Assembly: GCA_029255685.2 (NCBI GenBank) | Contig: CM055311.2 | Location: 59,107,048 to 59,171,047, forward strand | DNA from: Silene conica | Lineage: Eukaryota; Streptophyta; Magnoliopsida; Caryophyllales; Caryophyllaceae | Reading direction: 5' to 3' | DNA: 64,000 nucleotides | Part shown: positions 1 through 11,267 of the stretch, in pieces | How the letters are laid out: every line of letters begins with the position of its first letter | Position numbering within the stretch: the first letter of the stretch is position 1 | Position numbers and translations under genes: made by a program | Notes under the pieces: generated by a model | The model's database searches: none | Told to the model about the DNA's origin: nothing | The model's input: only the letters and a program-made list of their open reading frames with translations

Positions 1-749
1 TTCACTACTACCTAGCTCGGTACAATGGTAGGCTAAGTTTGGGATGTAGTTACGGACAAAAAGACTATTATGGCTTAAAGTGGAGCTAAATGGGCAAAAC
101 GAGGAAGGGGGTGATGCAATAGTCCTCCAAACGTGTAATTCCAACCTCAAACCGGTGCGTGTAGGCAATAAGAAACCAAAACTCATACACATGCAAAACA
201 TGAAATGCAGGGAGTACTACTCAGAATCCTAATACAACTGGTCATGGATGTCACCAGTTTAAGGCTCTAAAGCTCAGAAAGTGTAGTAGGTTGCCAAAAC
301 TACGAGTCAAGTCTAGTGGTCTAATACAAATTCCACGACAAAATTTGAGATAACGCTCAAAACTTTACTAAGCAGAGATTGAAATGGCATGGCATAGCAT
401 ATAATTGACTATAAAAAGCTATATCATCATCGAAATACTCCAATCCGACTCGACTAAATGAAAAAATAAAAGTGATTTTTTTATCTAAGTTTTCAAATTT
501 ACATAAAAGCAATAAACGTGAATGCAAAACAAAATTTAAATGGAGACGCAAAAGGATGCATACCCTCCCCAAACCAAAACAGACAACACCCTCGTTGTCT
601 TCACAGCACAAAAGCCAGCAAGCAATGGGAGAGGGTAAACAACCTAATACGTGATCCTAAAAATAGAAAATAAAAACTAAAAGTATGGAAGGAAAAGAAC
701 GGTACTCACAAAATCGGCTTCCCTAAACCAGCACCAAACTAGGGGAGCC
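1..749 (-). other. 3' non-coding part of the Athila-type element
   Basis: No convincing coding sequence. On the minus strand this follows directly the stop codon of the ORF1/env-like pseudogene (stop at 750-752). A G-rich stretch around 560-580 on the minus strand resembles the region that follows the last ORF in Athila elements. I see no polypurine tract or LTR start, so the 3' LTR is inferred to lie left of position 1. Confidence 0.4.
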
Positions 750-3414
750 CTAATCATCACCAGGCGCCTCCTCCTCGCGGTATATGGGATCATACTCCTC
801 CTCTCTCTGGGCTCTCCTCGCCTCTGCCTCAGCACGTAACCGTATCTCCCTCTCTACCGATGTCTCCTCGCTGTCTTCATCGGATGAAGAAGAGGAAGAG
901 TACCCACCTAGGGATGTCATTGGGGCGGGGCGGTGCTGGATATAGGCTCCCCCGTACCTGTACCCATCAAGAAAATCTCATACCCATCCCCGCCTCACCA
1001 CCCATGACGGGTACAAGTTTTCAAAACCATCCCCGCCCCACCACCCATGGCGGGTACAAGTTTCCAAAACCATCCCCGCCCCACCTACCCATTAAGCCGC
1101 TATACCATAAATTTTTTCGATCTTTTTTCGTACAAGTTAGTTTAATCACTATTAATTTACATTTTTAGGTATATAATTTAACCGAAGAGCTTGGTAAAAT
1201 CCTTTATAAAATAGCTATTTTTAACATTACGTCTTAATTATAACAAAATAATATTTGTAAATTTATCGTAATAATGGTATTAACTTTTGTAATATTTGGC
1301 AGGTAAGCGGGTAGGCGGGTATGAAGTGGGTATCACGCAAAAACCATCCCCGCCCCACTACCCATGGCGGGTACAATTTTCATACCCGTCCCCGCCCCAC
1401 CACCCACCAAAACTATACCCATCCCCCGCCCCAACTAGGGCGAGTGCGGGGCGGTATCCACTTGTACCCACCCCAATGACATCCCTTAACCCACCCTCTG
1501 GGTAACGGTAGAAAGGAGGATGTGGCCAGCCCTCAGGAATGGGACGTCCTGCTCTGATGTGATCCTCATAAACAGGGAACATGGCCAAAGCCTGTTCCCG
1601 GCGCATATCAATAAGGTACCTGCAAATCGCATCAATCACAGGATCACGACGCCCTTGGTCTGGGACCGCAGGCGCCTCAAGGGCAGGAGGTAAAACAAAA
1701 TTGGGAGGATAAACCATCCCATAAGGGGTAGGGGTAGGTGTAGGTGTAGGAGTGGGAGTGGGTGATGGTGTAGGCATGAAGGTGGACGCGGGCACGGACG
1801 TGGGCGTGGACGTGCACGCGTGTCCAGCCTGAGTCTCTGTCTCTGTCTGGGTCTGAGACTGGGAAGACTGCACAATCTCGCGCTTCCTCTTCTTGCTAGA
1901 AGAAGAGGGGGGTGCGGTGGTGAAGGTGAGATGGTAGCTGAGTGGAGTCGGTCTTGCTCCCTTAACAGTAGGGAGCGGTAGGAGACGAGGAAGTGTGGCA
2001 CAAGATAGGGTAACGGACGGGAAGCCACAAATCTTCCACGTCATGTCATCTAACCACCTAAAAATAGTCATGGCCTCAATCTCTCCTACCAATCTGGTAA
2101 TCTCAAGGTAGGCAGGGTAAAGGTGGCGGAGGATCCTAATGACCAATCCGCCACAAACCACGACAGTCTTGACCTTCTTCCCAATACCACCCCAATATTG
2201 AGCTACTAAGTAAGAAATGTTAAGAACAAATGGGGTACGTGAATCAATGTTCAATTACCCAGCCAAAATCGCGAGCTTAGTGTTGGTGATGTTATTGGGC
2301 TCAGATCGCCCAAAAAGAGTCTCTCCTAAGAGTCTGAAAAGGTAACGAGGGGCAGTGACATGGACTTGGGCCCCCTTCCGAGCAGAGTACTCGGTGTGAG
2401 ATAGGGCAGCCCAGAGCTGAGGAACAAGCTTCCTAGGAGGCTCTACGTGTCCATCACTAGCGAAGCCTAATACCTCCCTAAACTTGCCCAAATTCTAGTC
2501 ATGCGACTCGTTTAGGAGTCTAAAAGAAACGCAGGGGCTGCGGTGGTCTTGCTTATAACTCTCAGGCTCAAAGGTGAAGGAGCTGAAAAACTCGTAAGTA
2601 GGACGATCTAAGCTAAGCTCCCCCATCCCAATCAAACCTGACATCCCCGTCCCGTTCAGCAAACTACAAACATTCTCATATATACCTAGAGTCTCTAGGT
2701 CAGTACGCGCGAGGAAACGGGTGGGGGTAAGAGGAACAGATAACCGAGTGCGGTGATCTGCGGAAATGAAACGTACCTCGGGTCGTCCTGGTAAAGGAGC
2801 GAGGTCTGTCCCTCCAGTAGTAACAATAGCCCTAGATGTAGTGGGCTCATCAACACGAGGCTTAGCAGGAATGGCCTCAGAAACATGGGGCTCAGTAGAG
2901 ATAACCCCAGAAGTAGTAGCGATCACAGTAGAAGGGGTAGGAGTGGTTGGAGTGGTAGAAACAGGGGGCCTAGGAGTAGTGGCACTAGTGGTAGGCCTAG
3001 GACGATGAACAATTATTGCTAGGCGCAGGTTAGGATACCATGGGGTCTTACCCATGGCACACAAGGAAAACACAGTAGACCTACGCTCAGCCTCATCCTC
3101 AGTATCAGTATCGGTCTCATCCTCTTCGGAACCACCCTCTGATTCCGACTCCTCATCCTCTACCAAAACAGGGGCACCAGAAGTTGCTGCAGAAGCAACA
3201 GTACCCTCGGCAGCTTGGGAACCAGCAGCGACCTCACCCTCAGGAACAATGACGGTATCAGTAGACACCGTCTCAACAACAGCAGCGGTAGTAGGGGTTG
3301 CTCCGCGGTCTCAGAACGAGCAATAGAGTGTTGCTATGTTATGGCTTGCACGACATTCGAGACAATGGTCTCGGCAGAAGGTTCAGGAACAGGGGTGGTG
3401 CTAACAGGTTCCAT
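750..3414 (-). pseudogene. Athila ORF1/env-like protein, degenerate
   Basis: One reading region of the Athila-type element, broken several times. A start codon lies at 3412-3414, followed by a Thr/Pro/Ser-rich and acidic N-terminus. A core around 2500-2720 has the pattern LGIYENV...GLIGMGELS...TYEFFSSF, which I associate with the plant family 'ATHILA ORF-1'. The C-terminus is acidic and Arg/Glu-rich and ends at a TAG at 750-752. Breaks: an in-frame TAG at 3334-3336, a frameshift near 3300, a TAG at 2495-2497, a TAA at 2255-2257, and a 579-bp MITE at 909-1487. The frame resumes after each single stop, so these are point lesions in a once continuous gene. Its function is unknown; in related elements the ORF sits downstream of pol. 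The family call rests on motif resemblance only. Confidence 0.55.
909..1487. mobile_element. hAT-like MITE
   Basis: The ends are inverted copies of AGGGATGTCATTGGGG, the usual look of small plant hAT elements. It is flanked by near-identical 8-bp repeats, TACCCACC at 901-908 and AACCCACC at 1488-1495. The interior is made of C-rich GGGTACAAGTTT-type subterminal repeats around an AT-rich centre. No transposase. It lies inside the env-like pseudogene, which continues on both sides. Confidence 0.75.
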
Positions 3415-3523
3415 AACTACAAAAATCAAGCAAAGATAATCGAAATAAGCATATATAAACCGGAATCCAAGCTATCCCTATCTTAAGCACCCTAGAATTC
3501 GAAACTATGGGAATAGGGGTGAT
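3415..3523 (-). other. Athila spacer upstream of the env-like ORF
   Basis: Short non-coding piece of the Athila-type element between the env-like start codon and the CACTA insertion. It continues on the other side of the CACTA at 8622. The last three bases (GAT, 3521-3523) are the left CACTA target-site duplication. Confidence 0.4.
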
Positions 3524-3539
3524 CACTAGTAGAAAACAC

Positions 3540-4130
3540 CCTTATGGTGGCGGTCATAAATGACCTTTTGTGGCGGTTTTCAGAGGTTTAGGGTGCGTCG
3601 TATATCGCGGCGTCGTATAAAGTTTAAAACCGTCGTATAAACTTTCTACGACCGTCGCTATAACTCTCTTATTGTGGTGGTTGTTATATTAAACCGTCGT
3701 TATAAATTTATATACCACGACGTTCGTTGTTTTACAACCGTCGTTAAATGTTCTAAAAACCGCCACTATAACTACAGAACCGTCGGGAAAGGTATTTATT
3801 ATGTCAGTTTCCTTTACAAAAACCACCACTAAAGACAATTAAAACGTCGATTCTTTGGTGTTAAACCGTCATTCAAAGTTCTAAAAACCGCCACTATAGG
3901 CGTTTGAATGCTAATTTACTACCGGAACATGTTTTATGTTACGACACTTGTAATTATTGAATCGCCGAGAAAGGTGGTTATAATGTCAGTTTCCTTCCAA
4001 AAACCGCCTTTAAAGATTATTACGTCGGTTGTTTTGTTGAAAAAACCGTCATTAAAAGCAAATTTAATAACCTTATTCCGTCAGTTTTAAAAAAAACCGT
4101 CGTAACAATTATATATATTATTTTTAAAAT
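3540..4130. repeat. CACTA left subterminal repeats
   Basis: More than fifteen degenerate copies of AACCGTCGT(T/A)TAAA and AACCGCCACTATA, in both orientations and spaced 20-45 bp. In CACTA elements such arrays are transposase-binding regions; binding here is inferred. Confidence 0.8.
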
Positions 4131-4419
4131 GAAAATTTCTACAGAAATTTTAGCTACACCTTCCAATAAATTTGATAATTCCAATTTCCAAATGCTATAT
4201 GAACAAAATTAAACCTGTAAATAGAAATGTAACCACATAAATAGTATTCCAACAATATTGTCCAACAAACGTACACCAATCTTGAATCACATCCAACAAA
4301 TGTAAAAATATCATCATCACTATGACAAAGAATACATTCTAAGTGTATGAATAACATACATGCTCTAGTTGATAAACTATTCTACAAGTTCGCTAAACAT
4401 TTGGCGCCAACTATTCTTT

Positions 4420-5400
4420 GATTTCATAAATATCGGCTGTTGACATGGTTGCTTCCTCCATAAACTATAATTAACAAATTGGTCAATTAGTAAGAATATA
4501 AATCTACAAGCGGATAAATAAAGCATACCTAGAACGGAAAGAAGATATACCTTCTCAAATTGTTCTTCTTTACTCCTCGAATAGTAAAAGGTTACATTCT
4601 ACATCAATTTCACGACATAATAGCCACACTCGTAATCCTTTGATAGCTGAGGACACTAAAATTTATAGAAAAAATATGATTAATTATGTAACATATAAAA
4701 TATAATAATAATTTAAAGGTAGTCGTTACAATATAATATGAGTTCATATTTTACCTACTAGGATGTCATCTTTTATGATTAGTTTATTATTCTTTCTAGC
4801 AAAGTTACGTCTTCCACCATTAAACTAGTGAACCAATAGAAAAAGTTCGAGTAATAAAATATAATACATACTCCCTCCTATTCCGAATAATTGTCACATT
4901 TCGGGTTGGGCACGGGAATTAAGGAATTCATTTGTTTAATGTAAAGTAATGTGTGGGGTGGGAAGATTGGAGAGAGGGAATGTATTATTGATTATTATTG
5001 TGAGTAGAGGTGATTAAAATAAGTAGTGTTGTGGGGTAAGGTGGGGTATTATTGTGGGTTAGAGTGAATAAAATAAGTATAAACAATGTCCCAAAATGGA
5101 ATATGTGACAATTACGTGAATAGACGAAAACGGCAAATGTACAGTTATTCAGAATAGGAGGGAGTACATACTTTCTCCAAATTTGAAGCATTACAACATT
5201 TAGCCATTTATTTCTTAACATCCGCCTTACCTCGACAAGGGTAAAAAAACATCTTGATTGTATCATTTTTTGACAAGGAGCACAACTTATCTTCTAAAGA
5301 ACGACAAAAATAACATAATTCCTCAACCTCTTCCACACTTAGAGATTTATCATCTTATTATTTATCACATGAAGCCTTATTATTACCTTTTACCGAGGCC
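4420..5400 (-). pseudogene. CACTA-borne C48 (Ulp1-like) protein gene remnant
   Basis: Minus-strand pieces of an intron-containing gene. At about 4545-4665 the frame reads a segment with CGYYVVKL, which matches the catalytic-Cys end of the Ulp1/C48 proteases carried by many plant CACTA elements. It is followed by an in-frame stop and a Lys/Glu-rich tail. A further short exon at about 4400-4455 (after TTAATTATAG) ends in a stop after a YEIKE-like end. A charged segment is open at about 5210-5345 (ending FFYPCRGKADVKK), with a Stowaway MITE between. Exon limits are uncertain and the gene is not intact. Confidence 0.5.
4871..5164. mobile_element. Stowaway-type MITE
   Basis: 294 bp with inverted ends CTCCCTCCTATTC(C/T)GAATAA and TA duplications at 4869-4870 and 5165-5166, typical of Tc1/mariner-derived Stowaway elements. 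No coding capacity. Inserted inside the CACTA gene remnant. Confidence 0.9.
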
Positions 5401-6104
5401 GTTTCAACAGACTTGGTATTCATAATAAAAACGAGATAAATTGAGCTCATCCACAATATAGTGATTGATTATTATTAATACAAGAAATGGTGAAAACTTA
5501 CTTGCTTTCCAACTTTATTAGAGAACTCCCCCATGCCTTAATTTGTGTTTTTCTCTTTCGATTTGAAGTCTTAGAATTAACCTTAACAACAACAAGAAAA
5601 TCAAAGTAAAGTTGTCCAGTCAGTGGACCTTAATTAGTAACAAAAAAAATGGTCAGTTTTAGGCAAAGATCAAAGCTTATTTGCAAAGATCAGTCACTCT
5701 AATGCAAAGATCATACGCAAAGATCATACAGTCATTCCTGCACAAGCATCTGGATCTGAATAAGCTGAACCATGAAACATATACCAGCTGAATAACCATC
5801 TGAATAAGCATCAGAGTACACATGCCCGTTGGACATGTAATTGTGGTATGTCTGTTTTTGAGTTGTAAGGCTTAATAGCTTATGAATCTGAACTGATGTA
5901 TTTGTCACTATACTTTTATAATATTTTACATTTCACCAAAAAAAATTACTTTTCACTTAAATTTTGTGGAATATTGATTTAAGTCGAAATTAAGAAAGAT
6001 GTCGGCTATCCCTCTAGAGATATCATCTTTCTCATGGACTTCACTTTTTTCTTGAACAAACTTTTAAGGAAGATTGAACAGAGGGATCAAATAAAGAAAC
6101 TTGC
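5401..6104. other. CACTA interior, no recognisable gene
   Basis: Nothing identified except a cluster of about five short GCAAAGATCA-like repeats at 5660-5730. AT-rich, many stops on both strands. Confidence 0.3.
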
Positions 6105-6220
6105 CTGAGCTTCCCAACCAACACCAAAGGATGACAACGCTAATGGCGGAGACCATGTACTATCTTCTCGACGGGCAACCACAAGTCCTGTGGCAATGTT
6201 GTAGCTAATACAAACTCGAG
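6105..6220 (-). pseudogene. Captured exon of a SYLF (Ysc84-type) domain gene
   Basis: A 116-bp open segment reads ARVCISYNIATGLVVARRED on the minus strand and continues TWSPPLALSSFGVGW. This matches the SYLF/Ysc84 phosphoinositide- and actin-binding domain found in plant FYVE+SYLF proteins, where the conserved core is close to GTGLVVARR...WSPPSAI...GLGWGAQ. It has an acceptor-like CAG before it and GCAAGT right after it where a GT donor is expected. No neighbouring SYLF exon was found, so this is a host-gene fragment carried by the CACTA. Confidence 0.7.
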
Positions 6221-7919
6221 CTGATGGCGTTATTAACAAATGACATCATGTATCCTCCGCCTCCCATTCTTAGCCAATCAAACCAATACCTCTGGTTTTG
6301 CCACTGTAGAATTGGAGCTTAGGAAGATCAAGCAAGTGATAATCACTAGTGGCATAGAAACCTGATCCAACAACAAAATGCGGGATATTCAACTCAAATT
6401 CCTCTATACAACAACAATTAGGGACGGCTAACATAAATCGGCCCAACAGCAGCCACCTTCCTGGGAGAAAACATAGAGTGCAAGGTGGTATCCACAATAA
6501 CATACCTTAATGAAACAGTATTACTTACTTAAAGCACATAAAGACCAAACACATATATATGAAAAGGAAAACAGAGAAGTAAAAATCATGTTAGTACAAA
6601 ATTAAGGATATGTAGATAAAAGAGTGAGAATTACGGTTTAATAAAACAACAGAAGCATTTTCAAAGAGTCATAACCAAATTAAATTGGAAAAGGTACTCC
6701 ATGAGGAAATTTGAAGAGAAAGAGAATCTTAACAGGTTTCCAAAACCAGCTCAAGAGTATATAAAAGATAAAGAAAACAAATGAAATAGTAAAACGATTT
6801 GATAGTTCAAATACGGCAGTCCTTCTAGACAGTAGGAAAGATTTGGCAAACACAAATTGGTTGTAAAGATCTTGTTTGTATAAGCTCCTCAAACTTCAGA
6901 ACAATCACCAGGCCAATACTAAAAACACTAATTCAGCTATTATGATCTGCACAATGAAATAATTAAACCATTTAAAATCAATTTAACAAAAGTTAAAATG
7001 TTGCACCGTAGAAGTACTGCCGAAGTACTGCCAAAGATTTCAGTGTGCTAGTGAAAGGATTAGCAAAAAGATACCTAAATGCAACAGATACAAGCCATAT
7101 TACGAGAGTCAACATCCTAGCAAGTTAGTGCCTCAATGGCTTTTGATTGTGAGGAAAGCCGAGTAAGGGGTCAAATGTACCCGACCTTGCACATAGGTTA
7201 TTCCCGTACTCATAATTAAAAGTGAGTTGTAAAGCACATTCCTACTCCACACGCAACATATAGTATAGTAAGTCATTTTGCTCTAATTATTTACTTATAT
7301 TCCACTATTCTAAAGTGGAAAAACGGAGTGTCATTGGCCCCTTCGAAAATTGAAGCTACCTTTCATCTTCAAACTATGAAATGTTACCAACCACACACCC
7401 AAATTTCGAACCGAAATAATAAATAAACAAACATCACAAATATCACTAGAGAACCCAAGGTGAGCATATATTGTACCTGACTGACTCAATGATTACTATA
7501 CGGTGACCATTATACCCGTCGGGCATGTCGCAGTAAAATGATCTGAAGTTCTGACCTTACAACATTAGGATTCGGGCACTGCAGTCTTCCTCTTATGATG
7601 AATCAATTACACTTCACACACTTCACATTTACATTCTAATGTTTTTACAGTTAAAAAGATGAACACGATTAACATGACTTAATTAGAACAATTCAACAAC
7701 AATAACATGAAGTATAACAAAATCCCCAATTCAACAACATCACTGCAGTATAACAAAATCCTCAATTTTCATAACCCTAATTCGCAAAAAAAAACATAAG
7801 TAAATTAAAATTAGCTTATGAAATTTACAATAACTACATAATAAATAAATAAAAACACATTCTAAACTATACTAATTATCATTAAACAACATATAAAACA
7901 CAAATTAAAAGCAAAAAAT
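6221..7919. other. CACTA interior, function not recognised
   Basis: Two short open minus-strand stretches (6270-6503 and about 7495-7560) could be further captured exons, but I do not recognise them. The rest is AT-rich and full of stops. Confidence 0.3.
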
Positions 7920-8262
7920 AGCTTTAAGAAGAAGAATGCTAACCTTTAAATCAAGGGCAGTGACTGGTAGTCGACGAAATTCACGAAGCGCCGTAAGACT
8001 TTCAGGTGGGTCGGCGAAGGGACATAAGACGACAATGGGTAACAGTGACACAAAAGAAGAATATAAAAGAAAAATAAGAAAGGGAGGAGGGAAAAGGACG
8101 ACGGGAAGAGTGACGGAATATGGAGCCGGCGAATGTGGAATAAGGTCGCCGGCGTAGGTAGCGGGCGTCGAGGAAGGCATGAGGAAAGGAAGTTTCGGTT
8201 GTTGAATTGTGAGGGAGGACTCCGAGATTTTGGAGTTGGAATGAAGAAGAGCGCAGCCCAAA
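7920..8262 (-). other. GC-rich exon-like stretch in CACTA
   Basis: Pro/Ser/Leu-rich open frames exist in three minus-strand frames, followed by GATTTAAAG|GTTAGC, a plausible splice donor. Composition differs from the AT-rich surroundings and resembles a host 5'UTR/first exon. It may be the first exon of the CACTA gene or of a captured gene. No domain is recognised. Confidence 0.35.
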
Positions 8263-8284
8263 GAAAATCAATGTGGAGTAGAAG

Positions 8285-8615
8285 GGTTCCTTTTTCTATC
8301 AACGTCGGTTTTAATTAAAAACCGACACAAAAATATATCGTGGCGGTTTTTTAACCCAATTTTTTTATTTTTTATTAACTTTTAGTGTCATTTTTAACGT
8401 CGGTTTTTAATAGAACCGTCACAATTGAGCTATAATGGCGTTTCCTATTTAGAACCGTCGTAAAAAACTTAAGTTATTGCGGCGGTTCTTACTTAAACCG
8501 CCACTATAGACCTCTTACATATATAAAAAAATTATTCCCGCCAATTTTGTGGGCTTTTCGCGGCGTTTCTATTAGAACCGCCACGAAAAAGGCGTCACAA
8601 TAGGGGTTTTTTGTA
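8285..8615. repeat. CACTA right subterminal repeats
   Basis: Degenerate AACCGCCAC / AACCGTCGT units in both orientations, the counterpart of the array at 3540-4130. Confidence 0.8.
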
Positions 8616-8621
8616 CTAGTG

Positions 8622-8806
8622 GATAAGTAATGAAAAGGATAGAAGGAAAACTTACGTGACGTTGATAATACCCAATAATCTGCAACTAATCGAAGCAAAA
8701 ACCAAGAATTCGAAAATTTTGAACTCAAAACCTTAAAATGCCGAAAAATTGAATTAAGCACGAAAAAGGAGTTTTTCGAAGGGGCTTTTGACGAATTAGT
8801 AACAAG
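8622..8806 (-). other. Athila spacer
   Basis: Non-coding piece of the Athila-type element between the CACTA and the hAT insertions. GTAACAAG at 8799-8806 is the left hAT duplication. Confidence 0.4.
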
Positions 8807-10673
8807 TAGGGATGGCAGCGGGTCGGGTACCCAACCCAGACCCTTAGGGTCGGACCCTAATGGGTCGGGTATGGGTTTGAATATTTGGGACCCGCTCGGG
8901 TATGGGTCGGGTATGGGTCCAATATAAAAAATGTAGGGTCGGGTCTGGGTCTAACTATTGAGACCCGCCCCGCCCCGTGGACCCGTGTATTTTTTTTAAA
9001 AAAAAAAAAAATTAAAATCATAAATCAACTAGTCAACTTACGTTCCCATGATCATTTTTTAAAATACTCTCTTCTCTTAGGGTAAATTGATTATAACACC
9101 CTTATAAATTCTACTTTTTGAAAATTACTCCCTTATAAAACAAAAGTTGAAAATTACTCCCATAAAATCTTATTTTTTTCTAAAATTGCTCCCATTGTAC
9201 GATTCTGGCCAAAAAAATAGAATATTCTAGATTTGCCCTTGACATTAGTTGTCTGAGCTATACCCAGATAATTTGGTATGCATTCAATTAATTCCTTAAT
9301 TTAATACTGGATGCTATACGCAGATAATGGAGTACAGTGTAAAATATGTTTCGGCATTTTTGTGAGGAAATGTTCGTCGGTGTTGATTTCGTCTGATCAC
9401 CAAAGTCGAATGTGACAGAATAAATGGGATGGTAGGGTGACTTGTTGAATTCTTGAAATTGTAAGTGAAAACCGGAGTATATTCATGCATGTCGAATAAT
9501 TATTTTTCTTGACTCTCAGTGTTCAGAAAATACATTTGCTGATTCCTGCAGGGTACTTACTGCAAACTTCTTTAACGGAAGATTATCAGAAAATTGTTTG
9601 CCAACTACTTATTCTCCTTCGCGTGTTGTTTTTAGTTCTTTATTTCTCTTATATGATATGTAAAAATTTGGTTCCATACAGATCTCGAATTTTGAAAAAT
9701 GGTATAAAGAAGATATCTTTTTACCTTAATACGGAATCGTTGAAAGTTTTCACCTTGATAATTGAAGAGATTTAGAAATGGAGGCACATATGATTGAAGA
9801 ATATTCAATTAGAGAGAAAGGGGAAAAACAAATTACCAGCACTCAAAATGGAGAATGAGATTTATGGTGGTGTTATAATAAGGGCTAAGGGCAATATCGT
9901 CCTACAAAATATAATTAAGTACCTATTTCAAATTATTATCGGAATATTATCTTTTTATTGGCCGGAATCCTAAAATGGGAGCAATTTTAGAAAAATTAGC
10001 ATTTCGTGAGAGTAATTTTCGAATTTTGTTTTATAAGGGAGTAATCTTCAAAAAGTAGAATTTATAAGGGTGTTATAATCAATTTACCCCTTCTCTTATG
10101 ATGTTTGGGACTAACAGTGAATGTCCTTAGAACTACATGTGAGCTAAAATAATAGCTGTGATGTCGCGTCTATCATGAAATTGTTCCTTAATCAATATGG
10201 AGAGCACCTCTTTACAATTGTAAGATTAAAAATATATGCTTAGTTGCTTACAATTGGTGGTTTGCTGGTACATTGGTACCTCATGTTTCTCATAATACTT
10301 TAATAGGGACATGTGAGATTAAAAATATAAGCTTACACTTGGTTTGATTATGTTTGTTAATTGTAAAACAATTTCTTTGTGTTTGGTATTTGTAATTTGT
10401 AAGAGATTTAAGAATTTTTCCAAGACTTTGTAATACTTTAATTAACACTTTGTAATTTAATTTGAACCTTGGTACATTTTATCGAGGGATTCGTTAAAAA
10501 ACGTTGGACCCTAGGGTAGACCCTACCCAGACCCAGACCCGTTAGGGTCGGGTATGGGTCCATTGATTTCAGACCCTGCCGGGTATGGGTCGGGTATGGG
10601 TCTAAGGATTTTTAGGCCGGGTCGGGTCGGGTCTTGCCGGACCCTACCCAGACCCTACCCATTGCCATCCCTA
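8807..10673. mobile_element. hAT transposon, non-autonomous
   Basis: Inverted ends TAGGGATGGCA ... TGCCATCCCTA with a perfect 8-bp target duplication GTAACAAG at 8799-8806 and 10674-10681. About 170 bp at each end are filled with GGGTCGGGTATGGGTC-type repeats. It holds a nested Mutator-type element (9080-10089); without it the hAT is about 850 bp and codes for nothing. Confidence 0.92.
9080..10089. mobile_element. Mutator-type (MULE) non-autonomous element
   Basis: Inverted ends begin GGGTAAATTGATTATAACAC and extend about 80-90 bp. A perfect 9-bp target duplication CTTCTCTTA lies at 9071-9079 and 10090-10098, the length typical for Mutator elements. No transposase; the interior has no recognisable gene. 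Inserted in the hAT element. Confidence 0.9.
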
Positions 10674-11267
10674 GTAACAAGTAGTGAATGGGTAATACAA
10701 TGTGGTAGTTATTTGGGCAAGAAAGTAACAATTTTGCAATTTAGGGCAGAAAAATCGAAAAATTGGGGAAGAACTCTATTTTTCAATCGAGAAGAATGAA
10801 AGACAAAAAGGGAAAATTTTACTTTATAACCCGATAGGATTCTCGATCGAGAGAAATTTCCTCTCGATCGAGAATATTTTACCTAGAAACCTCTCGATCG
10901 AGAACAGTGCCTTCTCGATCGAGGATCTTCTGACCTTTGATCTCCTTTTCTCTCGATCGAGGAATAAATCTCTCGATCGAGAACTTCCTTTCTCCAAAAT
11001 GCTCGTTCGAGAAAAAAAATCCTCTCGGTCGAGCAGTTTTCTGCTGGGCACGCACTTTGATGCATTTCTTTCGGGTGCGGCCTCATGTACCTGCAAAAAG
11101 TTCAATAAAAACATCCCAAAATACCACAAAAATTGTTCGGAGTCCAAAAAGAGTCTAAGCTAACTACTAGCGTCTAAGTACGGATATCCTAAAAAAACAA
11201 GTTCAAAACCACAAAATCCAAAGAGTAAAAAATATTTGTTGCAACTTGCACCGGGTTGAAAACCCAG
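10674..11267 (-). other. Athila region after protease, RT-IN absent
   Basis: Downstream of the protease stop on the minus strand, where reverse transcriptase, RNase H and integrase would follow in a full Athila. Instead there is a non-coding leader-like stretch with a possible splice acceptor (TTTTTGCAG near 11095) and then the palindrome array. No RT (YxDD) or integrase motif is seen. Confidence 0.45.
10842..11037. repeat. CTCGATCGAG palindrome array 1
   Basis: Eight copies of the 10-bp palindrome CTCGATCGAG or one- to two-base variants in about 195 bp, 19-40 bp apart, with unrelated spacers. The same motif recurs at 12376-12610 and 17326-17525 in the same Athila-type element. Confidence 0.85.

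Larger units (their letters stand above)
3524..8621 (-). mobile_element. CACTA (En/Spm-type) transposon, 5.1 kb
   Basis: Starts CACTAGTAGAAAA at 3524 and ends TTTTTTGTACTAGTG at 8621. A 3-bp target duplication GAT lies at 3521-3523 and 8622-8624. Both ends carry subterminal repeats of the type AACCGTCGT / AACCGCCAC. The body holds minus-strand remnants of a CACTA protein gene with a C48/Ulp1-like end (about 4420-5400), a Stowaway MITE (4871-5164), a captured SYLF-domain exon (6105-6220) and a GC-rich exon-like stretch (7920-8262). No TNP2-type transposase is visible, so it is probably non-autonomous. It inserted into the Athila-type element. Confidence 0.92.

Noticed and set aside
2766..3326. 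Plus-strand Val/Ser/Gly-rich frames
   Set aside because: Shadows of the repetitive acidic and Thr/Pro-rich part of the minus-strand env-like pseudogene.
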